In this document: piece after piece, positions 1 to 7,944 of the stretch
Numbering within the stretch: the first letter of the stretch is position 1
Layout of the letters: every line of letters starts with the position of its first letter
Source: Beijerinckiaceae bacterium
GTDB taxonomy: Bacteria > Pseudomonadota > Alphaproteobacteria > Rhizobiales > Beijerinckiaceae
Assembly (NCBI GenBank): GCA_947475995.1
Contig: CANJNI010000010.1
Span: 1 to 64,000 of the forward strand
Reading direction: 5' to 3'
DNA length: 64,000 bases
Program-made: the position numbers and the translations under genes
The notes under the pieces: model-generated
Database searches by the model: none
What the model was told of the DNA's origin: nothing
Seen by the model: only the letters and a program-made list of their open reading frames with translations

Positions 1-36
1 ATGCCGCCAGCGTCTGATGACGCTCAACAACTCCAT
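1..36 (-). CDS. istA: IS21-family transposase IstA, first 12 codons only
   Basis: An ATG at 36 on the minus strand opens the frame MELLSVIRRWRH and runs out of the window. I recall this N-terminus, just before a helix-turn-helix, from many IS21-type IstA proteins. It lies about 110 bases inside the proposed element end, the usual distance, with the terminal repeats between. Only 12 residues are visible, so the assignment depends largely on the repeats beside it. Confidence 0.5.
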   Translation of the reverse strand, partial: MELLSVIRRWRH

Positions 37-88
37 GCTGATCACTCCATTGCCCCCCGCTCAACTCGCGGGGAAGAGGTTCGAACAT

Positions 89-148
89 GGGTCAAATCTC
101 GATGGAAAAATCCCGCCTTACCGGGTCAGTTCTCAGTGGAAATCAACA
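89..148. repeat. Tandem terminal repeats of the IS21-type element
   Basis: Two copies of a roughly 22-base unit (89-110 and 123-145) share GGGTCA, then TCTC, then TGGAAA with conserved spacing. Such repeated sites are expected to bind the IstA transposase. The outer copy ends in AATCAACA at the junction with the dehydrogenase gene. Confidence 0.6.
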
Positions 149-1366
149 CGTCTTGGGATCGATCGACTTCACAACGTTCTGGTAGACTGTATCGCGACCC
201 CAGAACCAGTTTCCATTCGTGCGATCCAGCACCTCGATGATCCCGGGCTTGCCGACCGTCACCATCGCCTTGCGGGTCTGTCCATCAATCGGGATGTCGA
301 CGAGAATTCGCTCATAGGCGTAATCGAGATCCCAGGTATCGTCCTGCAAGTGCTGATAATGCCATTTCAGCTTGCCGGTATTGACATCAAGCGCAAGCGT
401 GGAATCCGAATAGAGCGCGTTGGTTTTCTGTCCCGCCTTCGGCGGAAAAGTGCCGCGCATTTCTGAAATCCACGGATAGGGCTGGCCGACGCCCCAGAAG
501 ACAGTGTTTGTTTCAGGATCATATGAGCCCGAGTTCCACGCCGACGCCCCGAAGCGGCTTTCCAGCGGAAGTCCATTCCATGTATCGCCTCCTGGCTCGT
601 TGGGTCGCGCAATCGTATAGAAGCGCCACACCTCATTCCCGTTTTTGGGATCATGTGCGGTAATGTAGCAGCCACCAGGTTGCGCATTGCCGCAGCCCGT
701 CATGCCCTGCAATATCTTGCCGCCCGCCACGAAGGGCCCACCCGTATAGCGCCAGCCATTTTCCCAATTGTCGGTGGTGTGGTCCCAGACAATCTTGCCG
801 GTCTTTAAATCCAGCGCCAGCAGATGAACATCGGACGTCGCAAAGATCAGTTTGTCTTCATAGATCGCCATGTTGCGTTTGGAGAGCGGATTGCCGCCCG
901 CCGCCGCAAGTCGCTGGGGCAGATTGCGATTGTACTCCCAGATGAGATCGCCTGTTGCCGCGTTGAGAGCTTGCACCTTGTCGGCATAATTGTTGATGTA
1001 AAGAACGCCATCGTGCACGATAGGCGTCGCTTCAGTAGCGCCGGCAGTGAGCGACCATGTCCACGCTACGCCGAGGTTTTTGACATTGCTCTTGTTGATC
1101 TGGTCAAGCGGACTGTAACCCCATCCGTTGTACGTGCGTCGCCACATGAGCCAGTCGCCAGCCGGCGGATTCTTCAACATGTCGTCGGTGACAGGTTTGA
1201 TGTTTTTCAAAACATCCGCAGCAGCATTTTGTTGTTGCGGCTTCTGCGACTGTTGCGACTGCTGAGGTTGCTGTTGCTGGGCTTGTTGCGATAAAGCCGC
1301 ACCCATCGCCTGCACAAACAGCGGCGTCGCCAGAACCGTTGCGGCAAGCAAGCGAGATTTACGCAT
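143..1366 (-). pseudogene. PQQ-dependent methanol/ethanol-type dehydrogenase, 3' end removed by IS insertion
   Basis: Periplasmic quinoprotein alcohol dehydrogenase of the eight-bladed propeller family, which oxidises alcohols with pyrroloquinoline quinone. The ATG at 1366 has a GGGAGA ribosome site and begins a signal peptide (residues 1-26). A Gln/Pro-rich linker follows (about 27-50), then the propeller, recognisable from GDWLMWRRTYNGWGYSPLDQ onward and from repeated ALNAATGDLIWEY- and ALDLKTGKIVWDH-type blades. The frame stays dehydrogenase-like up to SIDPKT near residue 406, then stops at TGA inside the insertion-sequence end. The family is normally near 570-600 residues, so about a third is missing. 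The remainder should lie beyond the left edge. A functional product is unlikely. Confidence 0.82.
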
Positions 1367-1744
1367 GAGAGTCTCCCTTGAAGCGCCCGGCCAAGTAAGG
1401 CCGGTTCTTAAGGCACCCGAAGCTAGGGTCCCGAGAGCGGCGATCAAGAGACGGAAGTCGCCCATCGGGGAACAAACGCAAGGAAAGCTATCCGTAGACA
1501 ATAAGACAATGCGATCAGGCCGCGCCATGATGCTGCGATATTTCCGGCGACGTCCAAGGCAGACGAAGAAACGACCAAGTTCGCAAGCTTCCGCATGAAG
1601 CCGCAACACGGCTCCTGAGGAAACCGGGAATCTGGTGATGTCGCGAGAGCATTTGGGCGACAGCCGGTTCAGCACGAAGAGCCGCTATGCCTGCGTAGCG
1701 AAGGTGCGGGCGATACCACACACCCGCACGCGCATTCGCAACCT
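1367..1744. other. Intergenic region, 378 bases
   Basis: This lies between the dehydrogenase start and the 3' end of the receiver-domain gene. It holds a perfect 6-base-pair hairpin (CCGGCC at 87-92 of the 1300s block, GGCCGG at 1399-1404) in what would be the dehydrogenase leader. I see no convincing gene, EcfG-type promoter or terminator; the short open frames here look like chance frames. Confidence 0.5.
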
Positions 1745-2113
1745 TCAGGCGGCCAGCTTGTGCAGCGCCTGCGCGATATCGCGCGACAGATATGGCTTCT
1801 GGAAGAATAACCCGCCTTCCGGAAGGTCTTTCGCCTGCACGGTCGTATAGCCGGATGCGACGATGATCTTGACGGGCGGCCAGCGATCGCGGACGGCGCG
1901 GACGAGCCGCAGCCCGTCCATGGAGCCCGGCATGTCGACATCGGTGAAGATGATGCGAATGTCGGCGCGGTTTTCCAGAATATGCAGCGCTTCATCCGCG
2001 TTGCGCGCTTCAACAACCTCGAAACCTGCGTCCGCCACCATTTCGGCGGCAAGCATGAGCACGAAGGGATCGTCATCCACGACCAGAACGGCAACGTCGG
2101 AACTTGACGCCAT
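1745..2113 (-). CDS. Single-domain response regulator (CheY-like receiver)
   Basis: A 122-residue protein that is almost entirely one receiver domain. The acidic pair D13/D14, the predicted phospho-acceptor D58 (in FTDVDMPG), S87 in place of the usual Thr/Ser and the invariant K106 (FQKPY) are all present. There is no output domain, so it probably relays phosphate or acts by protein contact. No kinase gene lies beside it. In Rhizobiales such stand-alone receivers often work with HWE kinases, and one is encoded at 28.5-30.0 kb, but a link is only a guess. Confidence 0.85.
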   Translation of the reverse strand: MASSSDVAVLVVDDDPFVLMLAAEMVADAGFEVVEARNADEALHILENRADIRIIFTDVDMPGSMDGLRLVRAVRDRWPPVKIIVASGYTTVQAKDLPEGGLFFQKPYLSRDIAQALHKLAA

Positions 2114-2251
2114 TTCTCACCTCGAATGCCGCAGGTCCGGACCACACTACCCTGCAGGCCATGCAACGCGCAGCGGCGCGATTCGGCAGCGGCTTTTTTT
2201 ATAAAATGCTGAATTATTTGTGTTTACGTTTACAGGCGCGCCGTTCCGTCC

Positions 2252-2758
2252 TCATTTGGAAAAAAGAGGATGCTGAACCATGTCGCCGGCCTTCATGCCG
2301 AGCTTCTGGGCCACGCCACCGTTGAGCTCAAGCACCGCATAGGTCGGGGCCCCGGACGGAATGATGCGCTCGGAGAGAGGTTCGGCATTGCGGGCAATGT
2401 TCACGATCTTCCCGGAGCGGTCGATGAACAGCATGTCGAGGGGGATGTAGGTATTCTTCATCCACATGGCGACCTGCTCTTCACGCTTGAAATCAAAGAG
2501 CATTCCCCGATCGGCCGGCATGAAGCGGCGGAACATCAGTCCACGCGCGCGCTCCTCGTCGGTGCGCATGACCTCGACCTGAAACTTGTGCGGGCCGGAA
2601 GATGTGACGATCGTCAGGCCCTCCAGAGCGCTCTCGGCCGGCTGGGCGGGCGCCTGCGCGAGGGCGCGCGACGGGAGGGTCGTCCCGCCTGCGATCCCGC
2701 CCGCTGCGAGCGCCAGAATAAATGCTGCGACAGCCCGCCGATGACCTGGAAACTTCAT
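2252..2758 (-). CDS. DUF192 family exported protein
   Basis: A 168-residue protein starting at the ATG at 2758, which opens a clear signal peptide (a charged start, a hydrophobic Ala/Gly-rich stretch, then ALAQAPAQ). The DUF192 domain covers about residues 50-165 and shows the family signatures FQVEVMRTDEERARGLMFR, the MLFDF segment and MWMKNT-YIPLDMLFID. The biochemical role of DUF192 is not established; members are small periplasmic or membrane-attached proteins. It is monocistronic here and divergent from the next gene. Confidence 0.85.
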   Translation of the reverse strand: MKFPGHRRAVAAFILALAAGGIAGGTTLPSRALAQAPAQPAESALEGLTIVTSSGPHKFQVEVMRTDEERARGLMFRRFMPADRGMLFDFKREEQVAMWMKNTYIPLDMLFIDRSGKIVNIARNAEPLSERIIPSGAPTYAVLELNGGVAQKLGMKAGDMVQHPLFSK

Positions 2759-2885
2759 GTTTCGCCCGCGTGTCCCGAAATCCAGATCAAAATAGCCCCG
2801 TTCCGGTCCGAACGCCAGAACCTGCCGAAGCTGAACTCCGCCGCACGGCAACGCTTCAGCAAGACCGCCGCCGCATCATGGCCGC

Positions 2886-3365
2886 ATGGAGCCTGACGGA
2901 AAAACCTATTTGCTGCCTTATCCCCTGATTGCGCGGGTCATCGCGACATGCGCGGGGGCTTTCGCACTCTTCATCGCGCCCTATGAGCTGTGGCGTGACG
3001 TCTGGCCGCTGAATCTGACCACCCCGTTCTTCGCATTCATCCTGGTGGGCGGAATGTCGGTCGGGGCGAACTTTGTGTGGGCCGGGCTGGCTGGGTCGTC
3101 AGCAGTGTTGCGTTTCGAAATAGGCTCGATCGAACTGGAAACGCGCAACGTTTGGGGAAAAACCAGCCGCCGTGTCCACGCCGACGACATCGCGGCGTTC
3201 GAGGTCAAGGAACAGCAGAATTCCGAAGGACCGAACGATTGGTACGCTGTCATCCGGACAAAGTCAGGAAGTCCAATGACCTCGAGGCCGCTGTCGACAC
3301 GGGAAGCAGCAGAACGGCAATTGGCTGAATTTCAACGCGCCTTCGCCGGACCGCCGCAGGACTGA
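2886..3365 (+). CDS. DUF2244-like or uncharacterised small membrane protein
   Basis: I do not recognise this 159-residue protein with certainty. Two hydrophobic segments (about residues 14-34 and 45-68) form a membrane hairpin. A soluble C-terminal part of beta-strand character follows (RFEIGSIELETRNVWGKTS, then DDIAAFEVKE), resembling the PH-like half of small bacterial membrane proteins. It is divergent from the DUF192 gene and convergent with the cold-shock gene, with a 5-base gap to the latter. The start at 2886 is chosen because the nearby ATG at 2877 is out of frame. Confidence 0.6.
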   Translation: MEPDGKTYLLPYPLIARVIATCAGAFALFIAPYELWRDVWPLNLTTPFFAFILVGGMSVGANFVWAGLAGSSAVLRFEIGSIELETRNVWGKTSRRVHADDIAAFEVKEQQNSEGPNDWYAVIRTKSGSPMTSRPLSTREAAERQLAEFQRAFAGPPQD

Positions 3366-3370
3366 GCGGA

Positions 3371-4063
3371 TCAGTGCGACGAGGGCAGCGAAGCGCCCAG
3401 CGGGCGGACTTCCGCCGCCATAAGCCCCTTGGGACCATCTCCGAAACGAATGAGCAGGCTGTCGCCGGGCTTGAGGTCCGTGATGCCGAAGCGGCGCAGC
3501 GTCTCCATATGGACGAAGATGTCTTCCGTTCCCTCGCCGCGCGTCACAAAGCCGAAGCCGCGCACACGATTGAACCATTTCACGATGACGATCTCGAATC
3601 CGCCGGACGGCGTCACCTGCACGTGGGTGCGGGGCGCCTGAAGCTGCGCCGGATGCACGGCGGTCGACTCGTCCATGGCGGTGACGCGGAAGACCTGCAG
3701 CCCCTTCGCGCGGCGCTGCGCTTCGCAGACGACGCGCGCGCCCTCCGGAGCGGTCTGGAAACCGTCCCGGCGCAAAACCGTGACATGCAGAAGCACGTCG
3801 GCGCCGCCATCATCCGGAACGATGAAACCATAGCCCTTGGCTACGTCGAACCACTTGATCCGACCCGACAATTCAATGAGGTCGAGTGGACGGTCCTCGG
3901 CAGCGCTTGAAGCGATGTAACCTTCCAGGACCGGTGAAGAATGATCCTTGCTGCCCAAAGGAATGGCCCCCAAAATTCTCTTGCGCTGCACAGCGCCTGC
4001 TTCCGCCTTCGGAAACATCCGAATCACCAGCCCGCACGATGAATCGTTGACATAAGATAGCAT
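3371..4063 (-). CDS. Protein with two cold-shock domains
   Basis: A 230-residue protein with cold-shock domain 1 at about 66-129 and domain 2 at about 157-221. Each carries RNA-binding motifs: KGYGFI plus VLLHV in the first, RGFGFV plus IFVHM in the second. These domains bind single-stranded RNA or DNA and melt secondary structure. The double-domain form is common in Rhizobiales. The first 60 residues are unlike the family and no good ribosome site precedes 4063, so the true start may be internal (ATG at 4018 or later). Confidence 0.85.
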   Translation of the reverse strand: MLSYVNDSSCGLVIRMFPKAEAGAVQRKRILGAIPLGSKDHSSPVLEGYIASSAAEDRPLDLIELSGRIKWFDVAKGYGFIVPDDGGADVLLHVTVLRRDGFQTAPEGARVVCEAQRRAKGLQVFRVTAMDESTAVHPAQLQAPRTHVQVTPSGGFEIVIVKWFNRVRGFGFVTRGEGTEDIFVHMETLRRFGITDLKPGDSLLIRFGDGPKGLMAAEVRPLGASLPSSH

Positions 4064-4146
4064 TCGGCCCGCTTCGGCAAAGCCGTTTCTTGGACAAGTT
4101 TGTGGATGACGGCCGGAATCGCGCCGGCTCAGCCGCTTACCGCGCT

Positions 4147-4919
4147 CTAGTTCAGCCCTGCTTCATGCAGGAAAGGCCCCAGCGTATCTCCGATATCGGC
4201 GCGGATGATGAGGTCGGCGGCTTGATCGAGCGGCGTCGGATCGCGGTTCAGGATCACCAATTTGGCCCCGGATTCCTTGGCCATGATGGGAAAGCCGGCA
4301 GCCGGATAAACCACCAGCGAAGTCCCGATGGCGATGAAGAGATCGCAGTTCATCGACAGCTTTCGCGCCTGTCGCATGGGCTCCTGCGGCATCGCCTGTC
4401 CGAACGCGATCGTTGCGCCCTTGACGAAGCCCCCGCAGGAACATTCCGGCGCAAGGCCCGTCCGCTCGAATGAAGCGCGGATCGGCGCAAGGTCGTAGCG
4501 CTGGCGCAAGATAGGCAGCGCGCATAAGTGCCGTTGCCATGCAATTCGATCACCCGATCCTCATCGAGGCCCGCGGCCTGGTGCAGGCCGTCGATGTTCT
4601 GCGTGATCACCGCATCGACTTTTTGGCTGTGGACAAGTCGCGCCAGAGCCAGATGCCCGCGCGCCGGCTGCGCGCCGCTATAGATGTCGTCCATCGCGAA
4701 CTTTCGCCGCCATGACTTGGCGCGATGCGATGCGTCAGCCATGAAGTCTGCGAAAGCCACGGGACGATTGCGCTTCCACGCGCTGTCCGGCGAACGGAAA
4801 TCCGGAATGCCCGCCTCGGTGGAAACGCCTGCTCCGGTGAATGCGACGGCGCTGTCGCAGACGCGCAGAAGCGCCGCGAGCTGGACGAAGCCATCGGCCG
4901 GATCGGTAGTGATTGCCAT
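4147..4919 (-). pseudogene. Sir2-family NAD-dependent deacylase (sirtuin), frameshifted
   Basis: Both halves of a sirtuin are present in different frames. The N-terminal frame (from ATG 4919) holds the NAD site GAGVSTEAGIPDFRS (29-43), QNID (107-110), the catalytic His127 in ELHGN and the first zinc pair C135/C138. The C-terminal frame (to the stop at 4147) holds CSC, the IGTSLVVYPAAG and NRDPTPLD NAD-binding segments. The frames join at about 4505-4510: inserting one base there gives CLSCRQRYD, restoring a protein of about 257 residues. This is either a real -1 frameshift or a sequencing error. It is divergent from the aldo/keto reductase. Confidence 0.82.
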
Positions 4920-5027
4920 TGCGCCCTCCGCGTTCGAATCTGGCGCAGGCCCGTCGCGCCTTCAAGCGCTGCTTGCTAAAGATCAGCCGACGCTGTCTCA
5001 TGCGTGAAAATCTTCGGAGTACGTCGA

Positions 5028-5966
5028 ATGGAACTGCGCAATCTCGGCCCCTCCGGCCTGCTTGTCTCGACCGTCGGCCTCGGCTGCAACAATTTCGGCG
5101 GGCGCATAGACCTCGCGGCCACCAAGGCTGTCGTGCATCGTGCGCTCGATTGCGGCATCACCCTGTTCGACACGTCCGATTCCTACGGCAAGGAAGGCGG
5201 CTCGGAGATCACGCTGGGCGAGGCGCTCGGCGCGCGCCGTAAGGACATCGTTCTGGCCTCGAAGTTCGGCTCCCCGATGGGAGCGGGCGACTACATGCGC
5301 GGCGGCTCGCGCCGCTACATGATGCTCGCCGTGGAAGCCAGCCTGAAGCGCCTCAAGACCGACTGGATCGACCTCTACCAGTTCCACAAGCCCGACCCGC
5401 GCACGCCGCTTGAGGAGACGCTCCGGGGGCTGGACGACCTCGTCCGGCAAGGGAAGGTCCGCTATATCGGCGTGTCCAACCATGCCGCCTGGCAGGTGGT
5501 GGAATCGCGCTGGATTTCGAAGTCGCAGGGTCTCGCGGGCTTTGTCTCGTGCCAGGACGAATACAGCCTGCTGGTCCGCGATATAGAACAGGAGCTGCTG
5601 CCCGCCATGGCGGCCTATGGGGTCGGCTTGCTCCCCTATTTTCCGCTCGCCAGCGGCCTGCTGACCGGCAAGTACAAGCATGGCGAGGCGGCCCCGGCCG
5701 GGACGCGCTTCGCCAATGGCGGCAACTTCCTGACCCGCTACTGGACCGACGCCAACTGGAACAAGGTGGTCGCCCTTCAGGCCTTTGCCGAAAAACGCGG
5801 CAAGACCCTGCTGGAACTCGCCTTCAGCTGGCTGGCCTGCCGCCCCTGCGTGTCGAGCGTCATCGCGGGCGCGACGAAACCCGAGCAGATCGAGGCCAAT
5901 ATCAAGGCAGCCTCCTGGAAGCTGACGGCCGAAGAAATGAAGGAAATCGACGCCATCACGGGCTGA
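5028..5966 (+). CDS. Aldo/keto reductase
   Basis: A 312-residue NADPH-dependent carbonyl reductase of the (beta/alpha)8 aldo/keto reductase superfamily. The catalytic tetrad is visible: D48, Y53 (FDTSDSYG), K79 (LASKFG) and H120 (YQFHKPDP). The C-terminal cofactor segment SVIAGATKPEQIEAN is typical of the YajO/Tas-like subgroup. I start it at ATG 5028, which has a CGGAG site about 8 bases upstream, rather than at GTG 5004. The substrate is not predictable. Confidence 0.9.
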   Translation: MELRNLGPSGLLVSTVGLGCNNFGGRIDLAATKAVVHRALDCGITLFDTSDSYGKEGGSEITLGEALGARRKDIVLASKFGSPMGAGDYMRGGSRRYMMLAVEASLKRLKTDWIDLYQFHKPDPRTPLEETLRGLDDLVRQGKVRYIGVSNHAAWQVVESRWISKSQGLAGFVSCQDEYSLLVRDIEQELLPAMAAYGVGLLPYFPLASGLLTGKYKHGEAAPAGTRFANGGNFLTRYWTDANWNKVVALQAFAEKRGKTLLELAFSWLACRPCVSSVIAGATKPEQIEANIKAASWKLTAEEMKEIDAITG

Positions 5967-6051
5967 CCCGGCCATTTTGGATTCAAGCGGAACCGTTCTA
6001 TGGTCCGCCGCAGACGCCCCGCCGGGGGCGCTCGTAACGGGAGGATTTCAA

Positions 6052-6597
6052 ATGCGTTCATTGCGCACAGCCCTCATCGCCACCCTCACGGCCTCGGCGG
6101 TTCTGGTCGCCGGACAGGGCACAGTGGCGGCGCTGCCCTTTCTGCATGCGCTTGCGGCCATGCCGGTCGTCGACCTGCCGGTCGTGAAGACGCAGGCCTT
6201 TCTGAACACCAAGCGCGCCCGTCCGGCCCAGGTCGTTCCGGTCCGGCCTGCTCCCGCCCCGCGCCGTCGCGGCGGCGGCAACAACGCTGCCGGAGCCGCC
6301 GTTGCGGCGGGCGTTCTGGGCATCATCGCGGGCGGCATCATCGCCTCGCAGTCACGGCCGAACACGATCGGCCCGCGGACCTATTACGAGCCCGGTTACG
6401 ATCCGCGCTACGATCCCCGCTACGACCCGAACTATTATCCGCCGCAGGCCTATCCGGCCTACGAAGCGCCGGTGACCTATTCCCCGCAGCAGCGCAGCCA
6501 GGCCTGGTACGACTACTGCTCGCGCAAGTACCGCTCGTTCGATCCGCGCAGCGGAACCTTCCTCGGCCGCGACGGCGTGCGCTACTTCTGCCAGTAA
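6052..6597 (+). CDS. BA14K family exported protein
   Basis: A 181-residue protein with a strong GGGAGG ribosome site and a signal peptide over about residues 1-27. A Gly/Ala glycine-zipper segment follows (AAGAAVAAGVLGIIAGGIIA), then a Tyr/Pro/Asp-rich repeat region (three YDPRYDP-like units) and a C-terminal BA14K motif ending in WYDYCSRKYRSFDPRSGTFL and two cysteines. BA14K proteins are Rhizobiales-restricted surface proteins; the Brucella member has been described as lectin-like and immunoreactive. Confidence 0.85.
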   Translation: MRSLRTALIATLTASAVLVAGQGTVAALPFLHALAAMPVVDLPVVKTQAFLNTKRARPAQVVPVRPAPAPRRRGGGNNAAGAAVAAGVLGIIAGGIIASQSRPNTIGPRTYYEPGYDPRYDPRYDPNYYPPQAYPAYEAPVTYSPQQRSQAWYDYCSRKYRSFDPRSGTFLGRDGVRYFCQ

Positions 6598-6622
6598 GGC
6601 AAAGGACGTCATCGACAGGACT

Positions 6623-6650
6623 GCCGCCCCCTCCGGGGGCGGCGTTCTTG
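6623..6650 (+). terminator. Intrinsic terminator after the BA14K gene
   Basis: A perfect 9-base-pair stem (GCCGCCCCC at 6623-6631, GGGGGCGGC at 6635-6643) with a 3-base loop, followed by a broken T-rich tract (GTTCTTGCTT). Confidence 0.65.
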
Positions 6651-6708
6651 CTTCCGGCCACGGCCAGCCGCTAATGTGCGCAAGACAAACATTCGGGAGA
6701 AACCGCTC

Positions 6709-7245
6709 ATGGACGACGCCGGGCCCAAACCCGCCGCTCCGCCCCCTGCCCTGCATGGCGAAAAGATACTGGCCGCCGTTCGGGCTGCGAAAATCGACTA
6801 CGTGCTGTCGGTTCCCGATCTCCACACGAGCCTCGGCCTGCTGAAACCCATCGCGGGCGCGGACGACCTCAAGCTGATCCGTGTCTGCAAGGAAGACGAG
6901 ACGCTCGGCATCGCGGCGGGGCTTCAGTACGGCGACAAGCGATCCCTGATCCTGATTCAATACACGGGCTTCATGTACGCCAGCAACGCGATCCGGGCGG
7001 TGGCTGTCGAGCACAAGCAGCCGATGGTGATGATGATCGGCCTGCTCGGCAAGGAGCCGGGCGTCGCGCCGCAACAGTCCAAACGTTACGGTGTGCGCAT
7101 TCTTGAGCCGCTGCTCGACGTCATGGGCATCAGGCGCATCCTGATCGAGACCGACGCCGACGTTCCGCTCATCGCGCCAGCCATCGAGGAAGCCTACGCG
7201 ACCTCCCGTCCCGTCGCCATTCTGATCGGAGGCAAGCCCGCATGA
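6709..7245 (+). CDS. ThDP-dependent decarboxylase, alpha (pyrimidine-domain) subunit, ComD-like
   Basis: A 178-residue protein matching the N-terminal ThDP-binding half of sulfopyruvate/phosphonopyruvate decarboxylases. CKEDETLGIAAGLQYGDK carries the glutamate expected to activate the cofactor, and the Rossmann-like core LILIQYTGF-MYASNAIRAV follows. The ATG at 6709 has GGGAGA ahead of it and is preferred over GTG 6676. It overlaps the beta-subunit gene by 4 bases, so the two halves are made together. Sulfopyruvate decarboxylase (ComDE) is the best-known split enzyme of this type, but the actual 2-oxo-acid substrate is not shown by sequence. Confidence 0.78.
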   Translation: MDDAGPKPAAPPPALHGEKILAAVRAAKIDYVLSVPDLHTSLGLLKPIAGADDLKLIRVCKEDETLGIAAGLQYGDKRSLILIQYTGFMYASNAIRAVAVEHKQPMVMMIGLLGKEPGVAPQQSKRYGVRILEPLLDVMGIRRILIETDADVPLIAPAIEEAYATSRPVAILIGGKPA

Positions 7246-7814
7246 GCCGCATGGATCGCATGGAGGCGTTGCAGGTTCTCAAGCGCCACATCACCAACGA
7301 GATCGTGGTGGGCACTTATTCGACCGGCTTCGACTGGGCCTCGATCACCGAACGGCCGCTGAACTATTTCGCGGTCGGAGCGATGGGGCTCGGTTCGTCG
7401 CATGGACTGGGCCTCGCGCTGGCGCGGCCGGAGCGCAAGATCGTCGTGCTCGATGGCGACGGCGGCCTGCTGATGAATCTTGGCACACTCGTCACCATCG
7501 GCAAGGTCGCGCCGAAGAACCTTGTGCATTTCGTCTTCAAGAACAACACCTACGAGGCGAACGGCGGCCATCCGATCCCCAACACGGGCGTCGATTTCGA
7601 AACCATCGCGCGCGGCGCAGGCATCCCCAACGTAGCGACCTGCAAGACCGTGGCGGATTTTGAGAAAAACATCGCGAACTGGCTGACCATCGACGGCCCC
7701 ACCTTCGTTTGCATGGAAATCGAACAGGGCTGGCTCGGGCGGCGCGACTATTCCAACATGTACAGCGCATCGCGCCGGCAGGCGTTGAAGGAGGCTCTCG
7801 CCGCCGGAGCGTAA
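7242..7814 (+). CDS. ThDP-dependent decarboxylase, beta (diphosphate-domain) subunit, ComE-like
   Basis: A 190-residue protein with the ThDP/Mg signature GDG near residue 68 followed about 28 residues later by NN (VLDGDGGLLMNLG, then HFVFKNNTYE). It supplies the diphosphate-binding half of a split decarboxylase whose other half is the preceding gene (ATGA overlap). The context of a dioxygenase and a nutrient ABC importer downstream suggests a role in breaking down a small organic acid, possibly a sulfonate or phosphonate. This is inference from family and neighbours only. Confidence 0.8.
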   Translation: MSRMDRMEALQVLKRHITNEIVVGTYSTGFDWASITERPLNYFAVGAMGLGSSHGLGLALARPERKIVVLDGDGGLLMNLGTLVTIGKVAPKNLVHFVFKNNTYEANGGHPIPNTGVDFETIARGAGIPNVATCKTVADFEKNIANWLTIDGPTFVCMEIEQGWLGRRDYSNMYSASRRQALKEALAAGA

Positions 7815-7824
7815 CGGCCATGCA

Positions 7825-7849
7825 GTCAGGACCGCCGTGCGGCCCTGAC
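7825..7849 (+). terminator. Hairpin after the decarboxylase genes, no T-tract
   Basis: GTCAGG...CCTGAC arms with a GC-rich interior and CGT loop, immediately downstream of the beta-subunit stop codon. There is no U-rich tail, so it may only stabilise the 3' end or partly terminate. Confidence 0.3.
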
Positions 7850-7944
7850 AAATCGCCGCCTTGAAACCGTCGTTTGGTTCCTCTACTGCCCAATCAGCAA
7901 GGGGAAACGCCGACCGGCTTGGCCATACAAGGCAAGGAGCGACC

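Larger units (their letters stand above)
1..148 (-). mobile_element. Left end of an IS21-family insertion sequence, cut by the window edge
   Basis: On the minus strand the element would begin with TGTTGATTTCCACTGAGAA at 148 and run leftward out of the window. Two direct repeats of the form GGGTCA-NN-TCTC-NN-TGGAAA lie 34 bases apart (89-110 and 123-145), matching the repeated terminal sites typical of IS21-family elements. The start of an IstA-like transposase follows at position 36. The element interrupts the dehydrogenase gene that fills 149-1366. Target-site duplication cannot be checked because the other end is outside the window. The family call rests on end structure plus only 12 transposase residues. 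Confidence 0.62.

Noticed and set aside
1225-1292. Short tandem triplet repeats as a possible CRISPR-like or regulatory array
   Set aside because: They encode the Gln-rich linker in frame with the dehydrogenase; there are no spacers or regular repeat units. No CRISPR array was seen anywhere in the window.
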